The translations under genes were made by a program, and so were the position numbers. 64,000 nt of DNA from Halorubrum salipaludis (GTDB taxonomy: Archaea > Halobacteriota > Halobacteria > Halobacteriales > Haloferacaceae), in contig NZ_NSKC01000001.1 in the NCBI RefSeq assembly GCF_002286985.1, positions 248,001 to 312,000 of the forward strand, in the 5' to 3' direction. Below, piece by piece: positions 15,997 through 23,520 of this stretch (position 1 is its first letter; each line of letters begins with the position of its first letter). The notes below the pieces were generated by a model. That model saw nothing but the letters and a program-made list of their open reading frames with translations, had not been told where the DNA came from and ran no database searches.

Positions 15997-17298
15997 TCAG
16001 GCCGTGTGCTTCGCTTCCTCGGGGTCGTCGACGACCTCGACGCCGCGGTTGTTGACCGCGTGGGGGTCGAGGCCGACCTCCTGGAGGAACTGCTTGTAGA
16101 GCCGCTCGGCGGTCTCGCCGTCCTTCTGCTTGTCGCTGGCGTGGTCGCAGAGTTCGATGAGGTTCTCCGGCACGTCGTTCTCGTGGACGATCCAGTGGTT
16201 GATCGTGTCCGAGAGCCGGCGGATGGGCGAGGTGAAGTGGCCGTAGATGTCGAAGTTGAGCGCGTGGTGGCCGCCGAACGGGTCGTTCATGTACTTCGCG
16301 CGGGGCATCACCTTCAGCACGGCGCGCTGGATCTTGTTGAGCTGGCGGCCGGGGGACTCTTCGAGGGCGGCGTTGACCGCCTTCCGCGGGTCGTCGCCCC
16401 ACGCGTCGCCGGGGATGGAGACGCCGTCGAGCTCCTGGATCTCCTTGAGCGCCTCGCTCCACTGGTCGGGCGTCGGCTGCGGGTGGACGCGGTACATCGC
16501 CTCGACGCCGCGGTCCCACATCAGCGTGTGCGTCACCGCCTTGTTCGCCTTCAGCATCGACTCCTCGATGATGGTGTGCGCGCGGTCCCGGCGGGGGTTC
16601 AAGACGAGCGAGCCGTCCTCCTTGCGCTGCTCGTGCATGCTGTCGGCGAGCTCGAAGGCGAGCGCGTTCTCCTCGCCGAGGGGGAGCGAGGGGTCCTCCA
16701 GCCGCTCCTCGCACTCGCTGTAGGTGAGCCGCTCGTCGGAGTTGATGACGGACTTGTAGATGTCGATGTCCTCGAACGAGAGCGTCTCCTCGTCGATCTC
16801 CATCTCGACGGTGTGCGCGAGCCGGTCCTCGTTCGGGACGAGCGAGCAGACGGTCTCGGCGAGCACCGGCGGGAGCATGTGGATCGTGTAGTCGGGCAGG
16901 TAGACGGTGTTGGCCCGTTCGACCGCCTCCTCCCACATCGCGGTGTCGGGGGTGACGTAGTGGGTCACGTCGGCGATGTGGACCCACAGCCGGTAGGCGC
17001 CCTCCTCCCGCTTAATGGAGATGGCGTCGTCGAAGTCCTGCGCGTCGACCGGGTCGGTGGTCCACGTCGTGAGATCGCGGAGGTCCTCGCGCTCGTCGAT
17101 CTCGGCTTCGATCTCCTCGTACACGTCCTCGGTCCGGGCCTCGGCCTCGCGGAGGACCTCGCTCGGGAACTCGTCGCGAATCTCGAACTCCTCGAACAGC
17201 TCCTCGCGCTTCTCGGCGAGGCGGTCGGCCAGCTCCGGCGTGATCGTCACGGGACCCTGGTCCTCCGCGGACCCCGGTTTCGGCTCGTCGTCTGACAT
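15997..17298 (-). CDS. RNase R-like 3'-5' exoribonuclease (RNB domain)
   Basis: A 433-residue ribonuclease made almost only of the RNB catalytic domain. The acidic metal site is clear: DPVDAQDFDD supplies Asp82, Asp88, Asp90 and Asp91. The later stretch HHALNFDIYGHFTSPIRRLSD is the conserved RNA-channel segment. It lacks the cold-shock and S1 RNA-binding domains of bacterial RNase R, as is usual for halophilic homologues. Haloarchaea have no archaeal exosome core, and this enzyme is thought to be their main 3'-5' RNA-degrading exonuclease. The N-terminus is rich in Glu and Arg helices. Confidence 0.9.
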   Translation of the reverse strand: MSDDEPKPGSAEDQGPVTITPELADRLAEKREELFEEFEIRDEFPSEVLREAEARTEDVYEEIEAEIDEREDLRDLTTWTTDPVDAQDFDDAISIKREEGAYRLWVHIADVTHYVTPDTAMWEEAVERANTVYLPDYTIHMLPPVLAETVCSLVPNEDRLAHTVEMEIDEETLSFEDIDIYKSVINSDERLTYSECEERLEDPSLPLGEENALAFELADSMHEQRKEDGSLVLNPRRDRAHTIIEESMLKANKAVTHTLMWDRGVEAMYRVHPQPTPDQWSEALKEIQELDGVSIPGDAWGDDPRKAVNAALEESPGRQLNKIQRAVLKVMPRAKYMNDPFGGHHALNFDIYGHFTSPIRRLSDTINHWIVHENDVPENLIELCDHASDKQKDGETAERLYKQFLQEVGLDPHAVNNRGVEVVDDPEEAKHTA

Positions 17299-17333
17299 AC
17301 GGTGACCAACGCGTGTCCGTTAGAAAGGCCTGT

Positions 17334-17420
17334 CGGGGCGGGGAAGGGGCGGCGCGCGACGGAGCGGAAATAGGGGCGGGTAGGGGCGAGTAGAAGCAGG
17401 TAGGGGAGAAGGGGTAGGGG
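17334..17420 (+). repeat. Cluster of G4 runs upstream of the ribonuclease gene
   Basis: Two clusters of GGGG/GGG runs lie on the + strand: 17335-17349 (three runs of four G separated by 1-2 bases) and 17373-17420 (six runs, several in the form TAGGGG). They fill the gap between the zinc-finger gene stop and the ribonuclease start, both on the minus strand. The runs could form G-quadruplexes in DNA. See findings. Confidence 0.5.
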
Positions 17421-17422
17421 TC

Positions 17423-17731
17423 CTATCGGTCGCGTTCGGAGCGCTCGGGCGACTCGCCGGCGTCGGCGACGGCGTCGGCGTAGCGGTCGAGGAACTCCTC
17501 GCGGGAGAGGCCGTCGGACTCGATCGAGAGGAGCAGCGATTCGAGCCCGTCGCGCGGCTGGTGACAGATGTCGTCGTCGCAGTCGGTACAGAGGTACTCG
17601 AACTCCTTGTCGCGCCGGTTCCAGCGGTCACCCTCCTTGTCGTACTCGCGCGCGTCCTCGCGCAGCACGGAGTCCCCGCACGCGATGCAGATCACCGTCC
17701 GCCGGTCCCGGCTTTTCCGGGAGCGCCACAT
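17423..17731 (-). CDS. Small zinc-ribbon protein (DUF-type, haloarchaeal)
   Basis: A 102-residue basic-then-acidic protein. The CIAC and CTDC pairs (Cys15, Cys18, Cys48, Cys51) form a zinc ribbon, followed by an acidic helical tail that ends ESPERSERDR. The frame is open further upstream, but the ATG at 17731 (MWRSRK) is the first with coding character. It lies upstream of the ribonuclease on the same strand, 124 bases apart. It looks like a conserved haloarchaeal protein of unknown function, perhaps RNA- or DNA-binding. Confidence 0.7.
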   Translation of the reverse strand: MWRSRKSRDRRTVICIACGDSVLREDAREYDKEGDRWNRRDKEFEYLCTDCDDDICHQPRDGLESLLLSIESDGLSREEFLDRYADAVADAGESPERSERDR

Positions 17732-17862
17732 GTCCGACCCCTCGGACCGTGTGCACTTAGCGTTTGGTGCGCGGCAGACGCCCGTCGGACGGGATTCCGG
17801 CACGGGACGGTCGCGCCGGCCCGAACTACAGTACTAAGACCGTGGCCGCGCTTTGCCTCGGT

Positions 17863-18342
17863 ATGACGATTAGCGAATCCGACCTCCCGGGCGTCGGGAA
17901 GAAGTTCGAGATCGACCTCGGGGACGAGGAGATGATCGTCGTGATCCACAACACGGGCAAACGCGAGGTGTTCCGCCGCAGCGACCCGGACGCCGACTCC
18001 GAGAAGGTGTTCGCGTTCGGCGACGACCTCGCCCGGAAGATCGGGTCGATCATCGAGGGGGCGTACTTCCAGCCGGTCGAGCCGGACACGCAGGAGACGA
18101 CGCTGCCGGGCGGCATCCTCCTGGAGTGGTACGAACTCCCGCCGGGATCCCCGCTCGTCGGCGAGACGCTGGAGAGCGCCGACATCGGCAACCGGACCGG
18201 GCTCGCGGTGGTCGCCATCCAGCGCGGTGAGGAGGTGATCGACAGCCCGGGCGCCGAGACCACCCTCGGCGAGGGCGACACCGTGATCGGGGTCGGGACG
18301 CCCGAGAACTGCGAGGCGTTCGAGGAACTGCTCACCGGATGA
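17863..18342 (+). CDS. KhtT-like regulatory subunit with TrkA-C domain
   Basis: A 159-residue cytoplasmic protein. The first ~70 residues are an alpha/beta domain typical of KhtT-like subunits. The TrkA-C (RCK_C) domain follows from about residue 80, with the segments LVGETLESADIGNRTGLAVVAIQRG and TLGEGDTVIGVGTPEN. TrkA-C domains bind nucleotides and gate cation transporters. The antiporter gene lies 61 bases downstream on the same strand, so the two probably form one K+(Na+)/H+ antiporter like KhtTU. The start at 17863 is chosen over upstream open frame by family length. Confidence 0.85.
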   Translation: MTISESDLPGVGKKFEIDLGDEEMIVVIHNTGKREVFRRSDPDADSEKVFAFGDDLARKIGSIIEGAYFQPVEPDTQETTLPGGILLEWYELPPGSPLVGETLESADIGNRTGLAVVAIQRGEEVIDSPGAETTLGEGDTVIGVGTPENCEAFEELLTG

Positions 18343-18403
18343 GCGGCGGCCCCGTCTCCGTCGTATCCCTCTCCGCGAGGGAGCTCCGCGGAGGTGTCCG
18401 TTA

Positions 18404-19639
18404 GTGGCGCTGCTCGACGTGGGGATCATGTTCGCCGCGGTCGCGGTCGTCGGGATGGTCGCGGACCGGCTCGGCCAGTCGGTGATCCCCTTCTACATCC
18501 TCGCCGGCATGTCGCTCGGCGAGTTCGTCCTCGGTCGACTCTCGCTGCCGGTCGTCGGGACCGCCTACGTCCCGGAGACGGAGTTCATCGCGCTCGGCGC
18601 GGAGCTGGGGATCGTCTTCCTCCTCTTTTTCCTCGGACTGGAGTTCAACCTCGACCGGCTCCTCGCCCGGCGGACCCAGATCGGGACCGCCGGGACGATC
18701 GATCTGGCGAACTTCGGCGCGGGGCTCGTCCTCGGCTGGCTCGTCTTCGGCGCGTTCCTCCCGGCCTTCCTCGTCGCGGGGATCGTCTACATCTCCTCGT
18801 CGGCGGTGATCACGAAGTCGCTCATCGACCTCGGCTGGATCGCCAACGACGAGGCGGAGCCGTTGCTCGGGACGCTGGTGTACGAGGACCTGTTCATCGC
18901 CGTCTACCTCGCGGTCGCGTCCGCGCTGGTGCTCGGCGGCGGCGACGTCGCCGCGGCCGCGGTCGACATCGGGATCGCGATCGGGTTCATCCTCGGGCTA
19001 CTGCTCTTGGTCCGGTTCGGAACGCCGGCGTTCGACCGACTGGTCGCGACTGACAACCGGGAGTTCGTGGCGCTGCGGTCGATCGGGACGGTCGTGCTGG
19101 TCGCGGGCGCGGCGCTCGCGCTGGGCGTCAGCGAGGCCGTCGCCGCCTTCTTCGTCGGGATGGCGTTCTCGTCGACGGCGCACGCCCACGATATTGAGAC
19201 GCTGTTAGAGCCCGTGCGCGACACCTTCGCGGCGGTGTTCTTTTTCTGGATCGGGCTCGTCACCGACCCGACGCTGTTCGGCGGCGTGGCGGCCCTGATC
19301 GCGCTCGCGGTGGTCGTGACGACGCCGACGAAGCTGGTCACGGGGTACCTCGCCGGGCGCGCGTTCGACCTGGACACCCGCCGGTCGACGCGCGTCGCGC
19401 TCGGGATGACCACCCGCGGGGAGTTCTCGCTGATCATCGCGACGATCGCGGTGACCGGCGCGGACGCCGGGGCGTTCGACCCTGCGCTCGCGGCGACGAT
19501 CAACGCCTTCGCCGTCGGCTACGTGCTCGTGATGGCGGTGCTCGGGACGACGCTGATGCAGTACTCCGGGCCGTTCGAGTCGATCGCGGTCTCGTGGCTG
19601 GATCGCAGCGCTGGTGACGGCGGGAGTGATCGCTTATAA
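18404..19639 (+). CDS. Cation/proton antiporter, CPA2 (KefB/KhtU) family
   Basis: A 411-residue membrane protein with about 12 helices and the CPA2 fold. Conserved signatures include FLLFFLGLEFN in helix 4 and YISSSAVITKSLIDLG in the unwound helix region that holds the ion site. The C-terminal half has GMTTRGEFSLIIA. It has no fused RCK domain; the preceding KhtT-like gene supplies it. The GTG start at 18404 has GGAGGTG about 7 bases upstream, which decides the start. Likely role: K+ or Na+ extrusion for pH and osmotic balance. Repeat copy B begins just after its stop. Confidence 0.85.
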   Translation: MALLDVGIMFAAVAVVGMVADRLGQSVIPFYILAGMSLGEFVLGRLSLPVVGTAYVPETEFIALGAELGIVFLLFFLGLEFNLDRLLARRTQIGTAGTIDLANFGAGLVLGWLVFGAFLPAFLVAGIVYISSSAVITKSLIDLGWIANDEAEPLLGTLVYEDLFIAVYLAVASALVLGGGDVAAAAVDIGIAIGFILGLLLLVRFGTPAFDRLVATDNREFVALRSIGTVVLVAGAALALGVSEAVAAFFVGMAFSSTAHAHDIETLLEPVRDTFAAVFFFWIGLVTDPTLFGGVAALIALAVVVTTPTKLVTGYLAGRAFDLDTRRSTRVALGMTTRGEFSLIIATIAVTGADAGAFDPALAATINAFAVGYVLVMAVLGTTLMQYSGPFESIAVSWLDRSAGDGGSDRL

Positions 19640-19668
19640 GTTGCTCCTGAGAACTCGTCGGTGAACAC

Positions 19669-20044
19669 CTCCAAAGCCCCAGCCGCTCGGTACTATGTGA
19701 TCGACGACGCTGCGCTGAAGGTCTGCAAAGCCCCAGCCGTGAGGCGGGCGCACGCTCGCTGCGGTTCTCACTCGGTCGCTAGCTCCCTCGTTGCGGTCCT
19801 TGCGTCACCTGTGCCCGCCTCACGGCTGCCCTTTTGAGTCCCGCACAGCACCGCACGCCTCCCCAGCCTCGTCGGGCGCGTGCTTCGGGCTCCTGTCGGT
19901 CGCCCTCGCCGCGCCCGACTCCCTCGCGCGTGCTACTCGCGCCCTTATCAGGGCGCTCGGAGGCACGCAGGGCGAGAGCTCCGCTCTCGCTTGCAGCCGG
20001 CGGCGGAGCCGCCGGCGACGCCACCGCCTTTGTTCCTTTATAAG
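19669..20044 (+). repeat. Structured dispersed repeat, copy B
   Basis: Copy B. An extra half-motif CAAAGCCCCAGCCGCTCGG (19672-19690) lies before the full element. Stem 1 runs 19726-19836 with TGAGGCGGGC opposite GCCCGCCTCA. Hairpin 2 is 19871-19920 (GTCGGGCGCG/CGCGCCCGAC) with a long loop. Hairpin 3 is 19926-19968 with CGCCC/GGGCG at the tip. Unlike other copies it carries two additional small hairpins, GAGAGC/GCTCTC (19974-19989) and GCCGGCGGC/GCCGCCGGC (19996-20016), before TTTATAAG at 20037-20044. It fills the gap between the convergent antiporter and DUF302 genes. Confidence 0.75.
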
Positions 20045-20094
20045 CGTCTGTCGTCGCTGTCAGGATTCGTTATAAAGCCGCTGACGACGGTCTC

Positions 20095-20586
20095 CTACTC
20101 CTCTAGCTCCGCGAACACGGCGTCGACCATCTCGCCGGTGTCGCCGATGATCGCGTCCATCTCCTCGTCGTCGGTCGGGAGGCCGAGCAGTCGGGCGATC
20201 TTCATGATCGAGACGTGGTACACCTCCTGGGTGCCGGGCTCGACCTCGCGGATGATCATGTTACAGGGGAACAGCGCGCCGATCCGCTCGTCGGTCGCGT
20301 CGAGCGCGCGGTTCGCCATCTGTGGGTTGCAGGCGCCGAGGACGTAGTAGGGGTCGCGATCGGCGTCGTCGGACTGCGTCCGACTGCCTGAGGCGCTTCG
20401 CGCCTCTCTGTCGACCTTCTCGTTGAGCAGTTCCGACGGGGAGAACTCCACGGGGACCCCGAACCCCTCGTCGAGGCACGCCTCGCGGACGCGTTCGATC
20501 GCCGACTCGTGGTCGGTTTCGAGCGTCGTCCGCGCTTCGCCGTACTCCTCGGGATCGAGCTCGTGCGGATCGAACGGGAGCGTCAT
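20095..20586 (-). CDS. DUF302 family protein
   Basis: A 163-residue protein of the DUF302 fold. The segments MTLPFDPHELDPEEYGEART, GFGVPVEFSPSELLNEKV and YYVLGACNPQMANRALDATDERIGALFPCNMIIRE match the family, whose biochemical role is unknown. A stretch at about residues 61-76 (REARSASGSRTQSDDAD) interrupts the domain and is encoded partly by a palindrome, GAGGCGC TTC GCGCCTC at 20390-20406. It appears to be an in-frame insertion. The gene is convergent with the antiporter and separated from it by repeat copy B. Confidence 0.8.
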   Translation of the reverse strand: MTLPFDPHELDPEEYGEARTTLETDHESAIERVREACLDEGFGVPVEFSPSELLNEKVDREARSASGSRTQSDDADRDPYYVLGACNPQMANRALDATDERIGALFPCNMIIREVEPGTQEVYHVSIMKIARLLGLPTDDEEMDAIIGDTGEMVDAVFAELEE

Positions 20587-20679
20587 ACCGGGAGTCGGCG
20601 TCGACCGGACAAAAAGCCCGCGACGGGGACGAGAGGAAACGGTGGCGGGGCGGAGCGACGGGGGAACGGGGGAAAACGG

Positions 20680-20967
20680 CTACTCGGTCGCGACCGGACC
20701 GCGACCGACGACGTCCTCGATCTCGGTCACGAACTCGCTCCGGCTCTCGAACAGCGGGACCTCGGACTCGTCGAGCACGTCGCCGAGGTTTCGGGCGCCC
20801 TCGGGCGTTCGGATGGTCGCGTCGCCCTCCTGGGCGCGCAGGTCGCTGCGCTTCGCGGGCCACGTGAGCCGGGACGCGACGCGGGCGATCGGCTCGCCCG
20901 CCACGTCCGGCCCCTCGCCAAGCTCGACGGCCGGCTCCTCCGCCTCGGCCTCGTCGGTGTCGCTCAT
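20680..20967 (-). CDS. Small acidic conserved haloarchaeal protein (DUF5789-like)
   Basis: A 95-residue, very acidic, soluble protein with the stretch ARVASRLTWPAKRSDLRAQ followed by DATIRTPEGARNLGDVLDE. The pattern resembles the haloarchaeal DUF5789 family as I remember it. That assignment is moderate and rests on memory of the pattern. It has no Cys, no signal and no membrane helix. It is 93 bases upstream of the DUF302 gene on the same strand. Function unknown. Confidence 0.65.
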   Translation of the reverse strand: MSDTDEAEAEEPAVELGEGPDVAGEPIARVASRLTWPAKRSDLRAQEGDATIRTPEGARNLGDVLDESEVPLFESRSEFVTEIEDVVGRGPVATE

Positions 20968-21260
20968 ACCCCGCGCTTTCGCTCCGGCGACACTAATGGT
21001 TTCGATGCGAACCGGGAGCGCCGGGCCGAACCGGGGGCGTCGGTCCGAACCAAAGACGCCGGACCGGGGACGCCGGACCGGACTGAAACGCGAAGGAGAT
21101 CCCGCGGCGTCCGCCGCGAGGGCACCGGATCGGGACACCCGAAATAATTCGGTGGAGAGATTATGCATTCCGGCAACAAGTTCTGGTTGGGATCACGCAC
21201 ACGATTCCCGCGATCGCGCGCCCGGAGGGCGCGTGAGTTCGTGAGTTCGTCGACCGCTTT

Positions 21261-22409
21261 TCAGTACGTCTCTCCCGTGCGCCAGCCGCGGTCGGTGTCG
21301 TTCAGCCGCTCGCACCCGTCCTCGGTGACGACGACGAGGTCCTCGATCCGACAGCCGAACCGACCGTCGAGGTAGATCCCCGGCTCCACCGAGAAGACCA
21401 TTCCCGGCTCCAGTTCCCGGTCGTTGCCGGCCACGACGTACGGCTCCTCGTGGACGTCGAGCCCCACGCCGTGACCGGTGCGGTGGAAGAACGCGTCGCC
21501 GTAGCCGGCGTCCTCGATCACCCCGCGGGCGGCCCGGTCGACCGCCTCGGCGGGGACGCCCGGTTCGACCGCTTCGACCGCGGCCGCCTGCGCCTCCCGG
21601 ACGGTCTCGTGGACGCGCTCGTACTCGGCCGGCGGCTCGCCGTCGAAGACGAGCGTCCGGGTCTGGTCCGAGGGGTACCCCTCGACGCGAGTCCCGAAGT
21701 CGAGCACGACGGGCTCGCCCGCCCGGACCTCGCGGTCGCCGCACCCGTGGTGGGGTTTGGCTCCGTTCGGGCCCGCGCCGACGATCGTCTCGAAGGCGGT
21801 CCCGTCGCCCCCGTGGGCAGCGAGCCGGTCCGCGATCCGGTCGGCGAGGTCGCGCTCGGTCATCCCGACCGCGTCGGCCCCGAGCTCGCGGAGGTCCCGG
21901 ACCGTCGCGTCGGCCGCGGTCGCGGCCGCGCGCATCGCGTCCAGCTCCGCCTCGTCCTTCCGCACCCGGAGGTCGGCGAGCGCCTCGCTCGCGAGCCCCC
22001 ACTCCGCGTCCGGCGCGGCGGCCCGGAGGTCCTGTGTGAACGTCGCCCACATCGTGTCGTCGACGAGGAGGCGCCCATCGCGGAGCCCGAGGTCGGCGAG
22101 GAGCTCCCGGACGGCCGCGGTCGGGTCGTCGCCGTCGGCCCACGTCCGCACCGCCTCGACCGTGGTCTCCTCGCGGACCTGCGCCTCGTAGAGCGCCGGA
22201 ACGAGGAGGGTCGGGCCGTCGCCGCGGTCGTCGGAGGGCGTTCCGGCCGCCGGGACGACGAGCAGGAGGTGTCGCTCGCCCGGCTCCTCGGCGAATCCGG
22301 TGAGGTACTGGAGGTTCCGGCTGGGGAAGCAGACCGCCCCGTCGGCGCCGGTCTCCCGGAGCCGCGCCGCCGCGCGCTCGCGTCGTTCCGCATGGACGTC
22401 TTCGGTCAC
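21261..22409 (-). CDS. M24 family Xaa-Pro peptidase
   Basis: A 382-residue creatinase/prolidase-like metallopeptidase. The N-terminal creatinase domain (1-150) is followed by the pita-bread catalytic domain. All five metal ligands are visible: Asp237, Asp248, His313, Glu342 and Glu356. HGVGLDVHE and VEPGIY are textbook motifs. It should remove N-terminal residues before proline, or cleave X-Pro dipeptides, in the cytoplasm with two divalent metals. The start is GTG at 22409, supported by CTTATAAG centred about 27 bases upstream, the spacing of a leaderless message. Confidence 0.9.
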   Translation of the reverse strand: MTEDVHAERRERAAARLRETGADGAVCFPSRNLQYLTGFAEEPGERHLLLVVPAAGTPSDDRGDGPTLLVPALYEAQVREETTVEAVRTWADGDDPTAAVRELLADLGLRDGRLLVDDTMWATFTQDLRAAAPDAEWGLASEALADLRVRKDEAELDAMRAAATAADATVRDLRELGADAVGMTERDLADRIADRLAAHGGDGTAFETIVGAGPNGAKPHHGCGDREVRAGEPVVLDFGTRVEGYPSDQTRTLVFDGEPPAEYERVHETVREAQAAAVEAVEPGVPAEAVDRAARGVIEDAGYGDAFFHRTGHGVGLDVHEEPYVVAGNDRELEPGMVFSVEPGIYLDGRFGCRIEDLVVVTEDGCERLNDTDRGWRTGETY

Positions 22410-22432
22410 GGTCGAACTCGGACCGGCGATCG

Positions 22433-22440
22433 CTTATAAG
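22433..22440 (-). promoter_or_regulatory. TATA box of the M24 peptidase gene
   Basis: CTTATAAG is centred about 27 bases from the GTG start at 22409. It is the same word that ends the dispersed repeats, but no other part of the repeat is present here. Confidence 0.6.
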
Positions 22441-22504
22441 TAGGGAGTCGTTGCGGGGCGGCAAGCGGCACATAACGATATGCGAAGCGCTCGCACGGAC
22501 AGGT

Positions 22505-22648
22505 ATGAGCATCCAGCCGGAGTCGACGTTCGACTGCCCCGAGTGCGACGTGACCGCCCCCTCGGCGTCGGTGCCGTACGACGCCCTCGGCTACGCCGTC
22601 TGTCCGGTCTGTTCGCACGCGACGGCGCCCGCGGGCGACGGGGCCTGA
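22505..22648 (+). CDS. 47-residue zinc-ribbon peptide
   Basis: A tiny protein with CPEC and CPVC about 24 residues apart, forming a likely zinc ribbon, and short flanks. It diverges from the M24 peptidase. The upstream frame is open, but the ATG at 22505 gives the compact zinc-ribbon form. Very small zinc proteins of this type are abundant and often conserved in haloarchaea; some are known to affect growth or biofilm formation in other species. The function here is unknown. Confidence 0.7.
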   Translation: MSIQPESTFDCPECDVTAPSASVPYDALGYAVCPVCSHATAPAGDGA

Positions 22649-22711
22649 CCGGGCGAAACCGAACCGCCGCCGAACCGCGTCGCTTTAGCCGCGTCGCGCG
22701 CGCTCTCCGGT

Positions 22712-22942
22712 ATGCCCTGGGCACTTGGACGCGAGGACGACGTGATCACCGAGTGGGAGCGCTCCGACGGCTACGCGACGGTCCGGATCCGCGAGCGCGG
22801 CGACGGCGGGTTCGTCGCCCGCCTCGACGTGATGGAGCAGGCGGCCGACGAGTCGGCCTACGAGCGCGAGCGGTTCGACGACCGCGAGGCCGCGCTCGAC
22901 CGCGCGGCGGCGTGGCGCGAGGAGCGCGACATCGACGGCTGA
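22712..22942 (+). CDS. Conserved small haloarchaeal protein
   Basis: A 76-residue soluble acidic protein (MPWALGREDDVITEWERSDG...). It consists of an N-terminal beta-rich part (YATVRIRERGDGGFVARLDV) and a C-terminal helix rich in Arg, Glu and Ala. CTTTAGCC, about 26 bases before the ATG, is a plausible TATA box. I do not recognise the family. It is probably a real gene because of its promoter spacing and acidic composition. Confidence 0.65.
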   Translation: MPWALGREDDVITEWERSDGYATVRIRERGDGGFVARLDVMEQAADESAYERERFDDREAALDRAAAWREERDIDG

Positions 22943-22983
22943 CGGTCGGGCCACCGGTCCGGCTCCCGAACTCCGACCGCCCG

Positions 22984-23349
22984 TCAGGGGAGCGACACCG
23001 CCTCGTCGAGGAACGCCTGACACTCGACGGTCCGCCCGTCTGGGTCCTCGGCGAAGAACTGGTAGATGTCGTACCGCTCGTTCTCCCGCGGCTCCTCGAT
23101 CGCGTCCGCGGCGACCGACCGGCGGAGCTCCGCGTGCATCTCGTCGACCGCCTCGCGGTCCGAGTAGACGAACGTGAGCGTCCCGCAGTCGTCGGTGTGA
23201 CCGCGCTCGCAGAACCCGAACAGCATGTTGTCGTACCGCAGTATCGTGCAGTCGGGCTGTTCGAGCCGCACCGTCGCACCCATCGTCTCGCGGTAGAACT
23301 CGACGACCGCGTCGTGCCGCTCCGTCGCGTGGAAGGCGATTCCGGACAT
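22984..23349 (-). CDS. VOC (glyoxalase/dioxygenase superfamily) protein
   Basis: A 121-residue protein with two beta-alpha-beta-beta-beta modules. The opening MSGIAFHATERHDAVVEFYRE is typical of the first module, and ENERYDIYQFFAEDPDGRTVECQAFL is the classic second half ending in the metal-ligand Glu. His7 and the Glu in VECQ are candidate metal ligands. The specific reaction in this broad superfamily (glyoxalase, dioxygenase, resistance) cannot be read from sequence. The frame continues upstream without a start consistent with the family, so 23349 is used. Confidence 0.8.
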   Translation of the reverse strand: MSGIAFHATERHDAVVEFYRETMGATVRLEQPDCTILRYDNMLFGFCERGHTDDCGTLTFVYSDREAVDEMHAELRRSVAADAIEEPRENERYDIYQFFAEDPDGRTVECQAFLDEAVSLP

Positions 23350-23488
23350 GGCCCGGTGAACGGGGACGGGCCACTTCACGGCACCGGGCGACGGCCAGAT
23401 CGGCCCGGCGTCCGACGCCGCGGGGAGGTGACCGTCGCCCGGCGGCGGCGGCGGAGCAGTCGCGCGAGTGCGCCGCCGAGGAGCGTGG

Positions 23489-23498
23489 CTTTTTATTC
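23489..23498 (+). promoter_or_regulatory. TATA box of the PQQ-repeat lipoprotein gene
   Basis: CTTTTTATTC is centred about 27 bases upstream of the ATG at 23521. Confidence 0.55.
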
Positions 23499-23520
23499 TC
23501 GCTGCGGGTAGGGGACCACC

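Noticed and set aside
22433-22440. TTATAAG at 22433 and 59463 as further partial repeat copies
   Set aside because: Neither has any other part of the element nearby; both are placed as ordinary TATA boxes.
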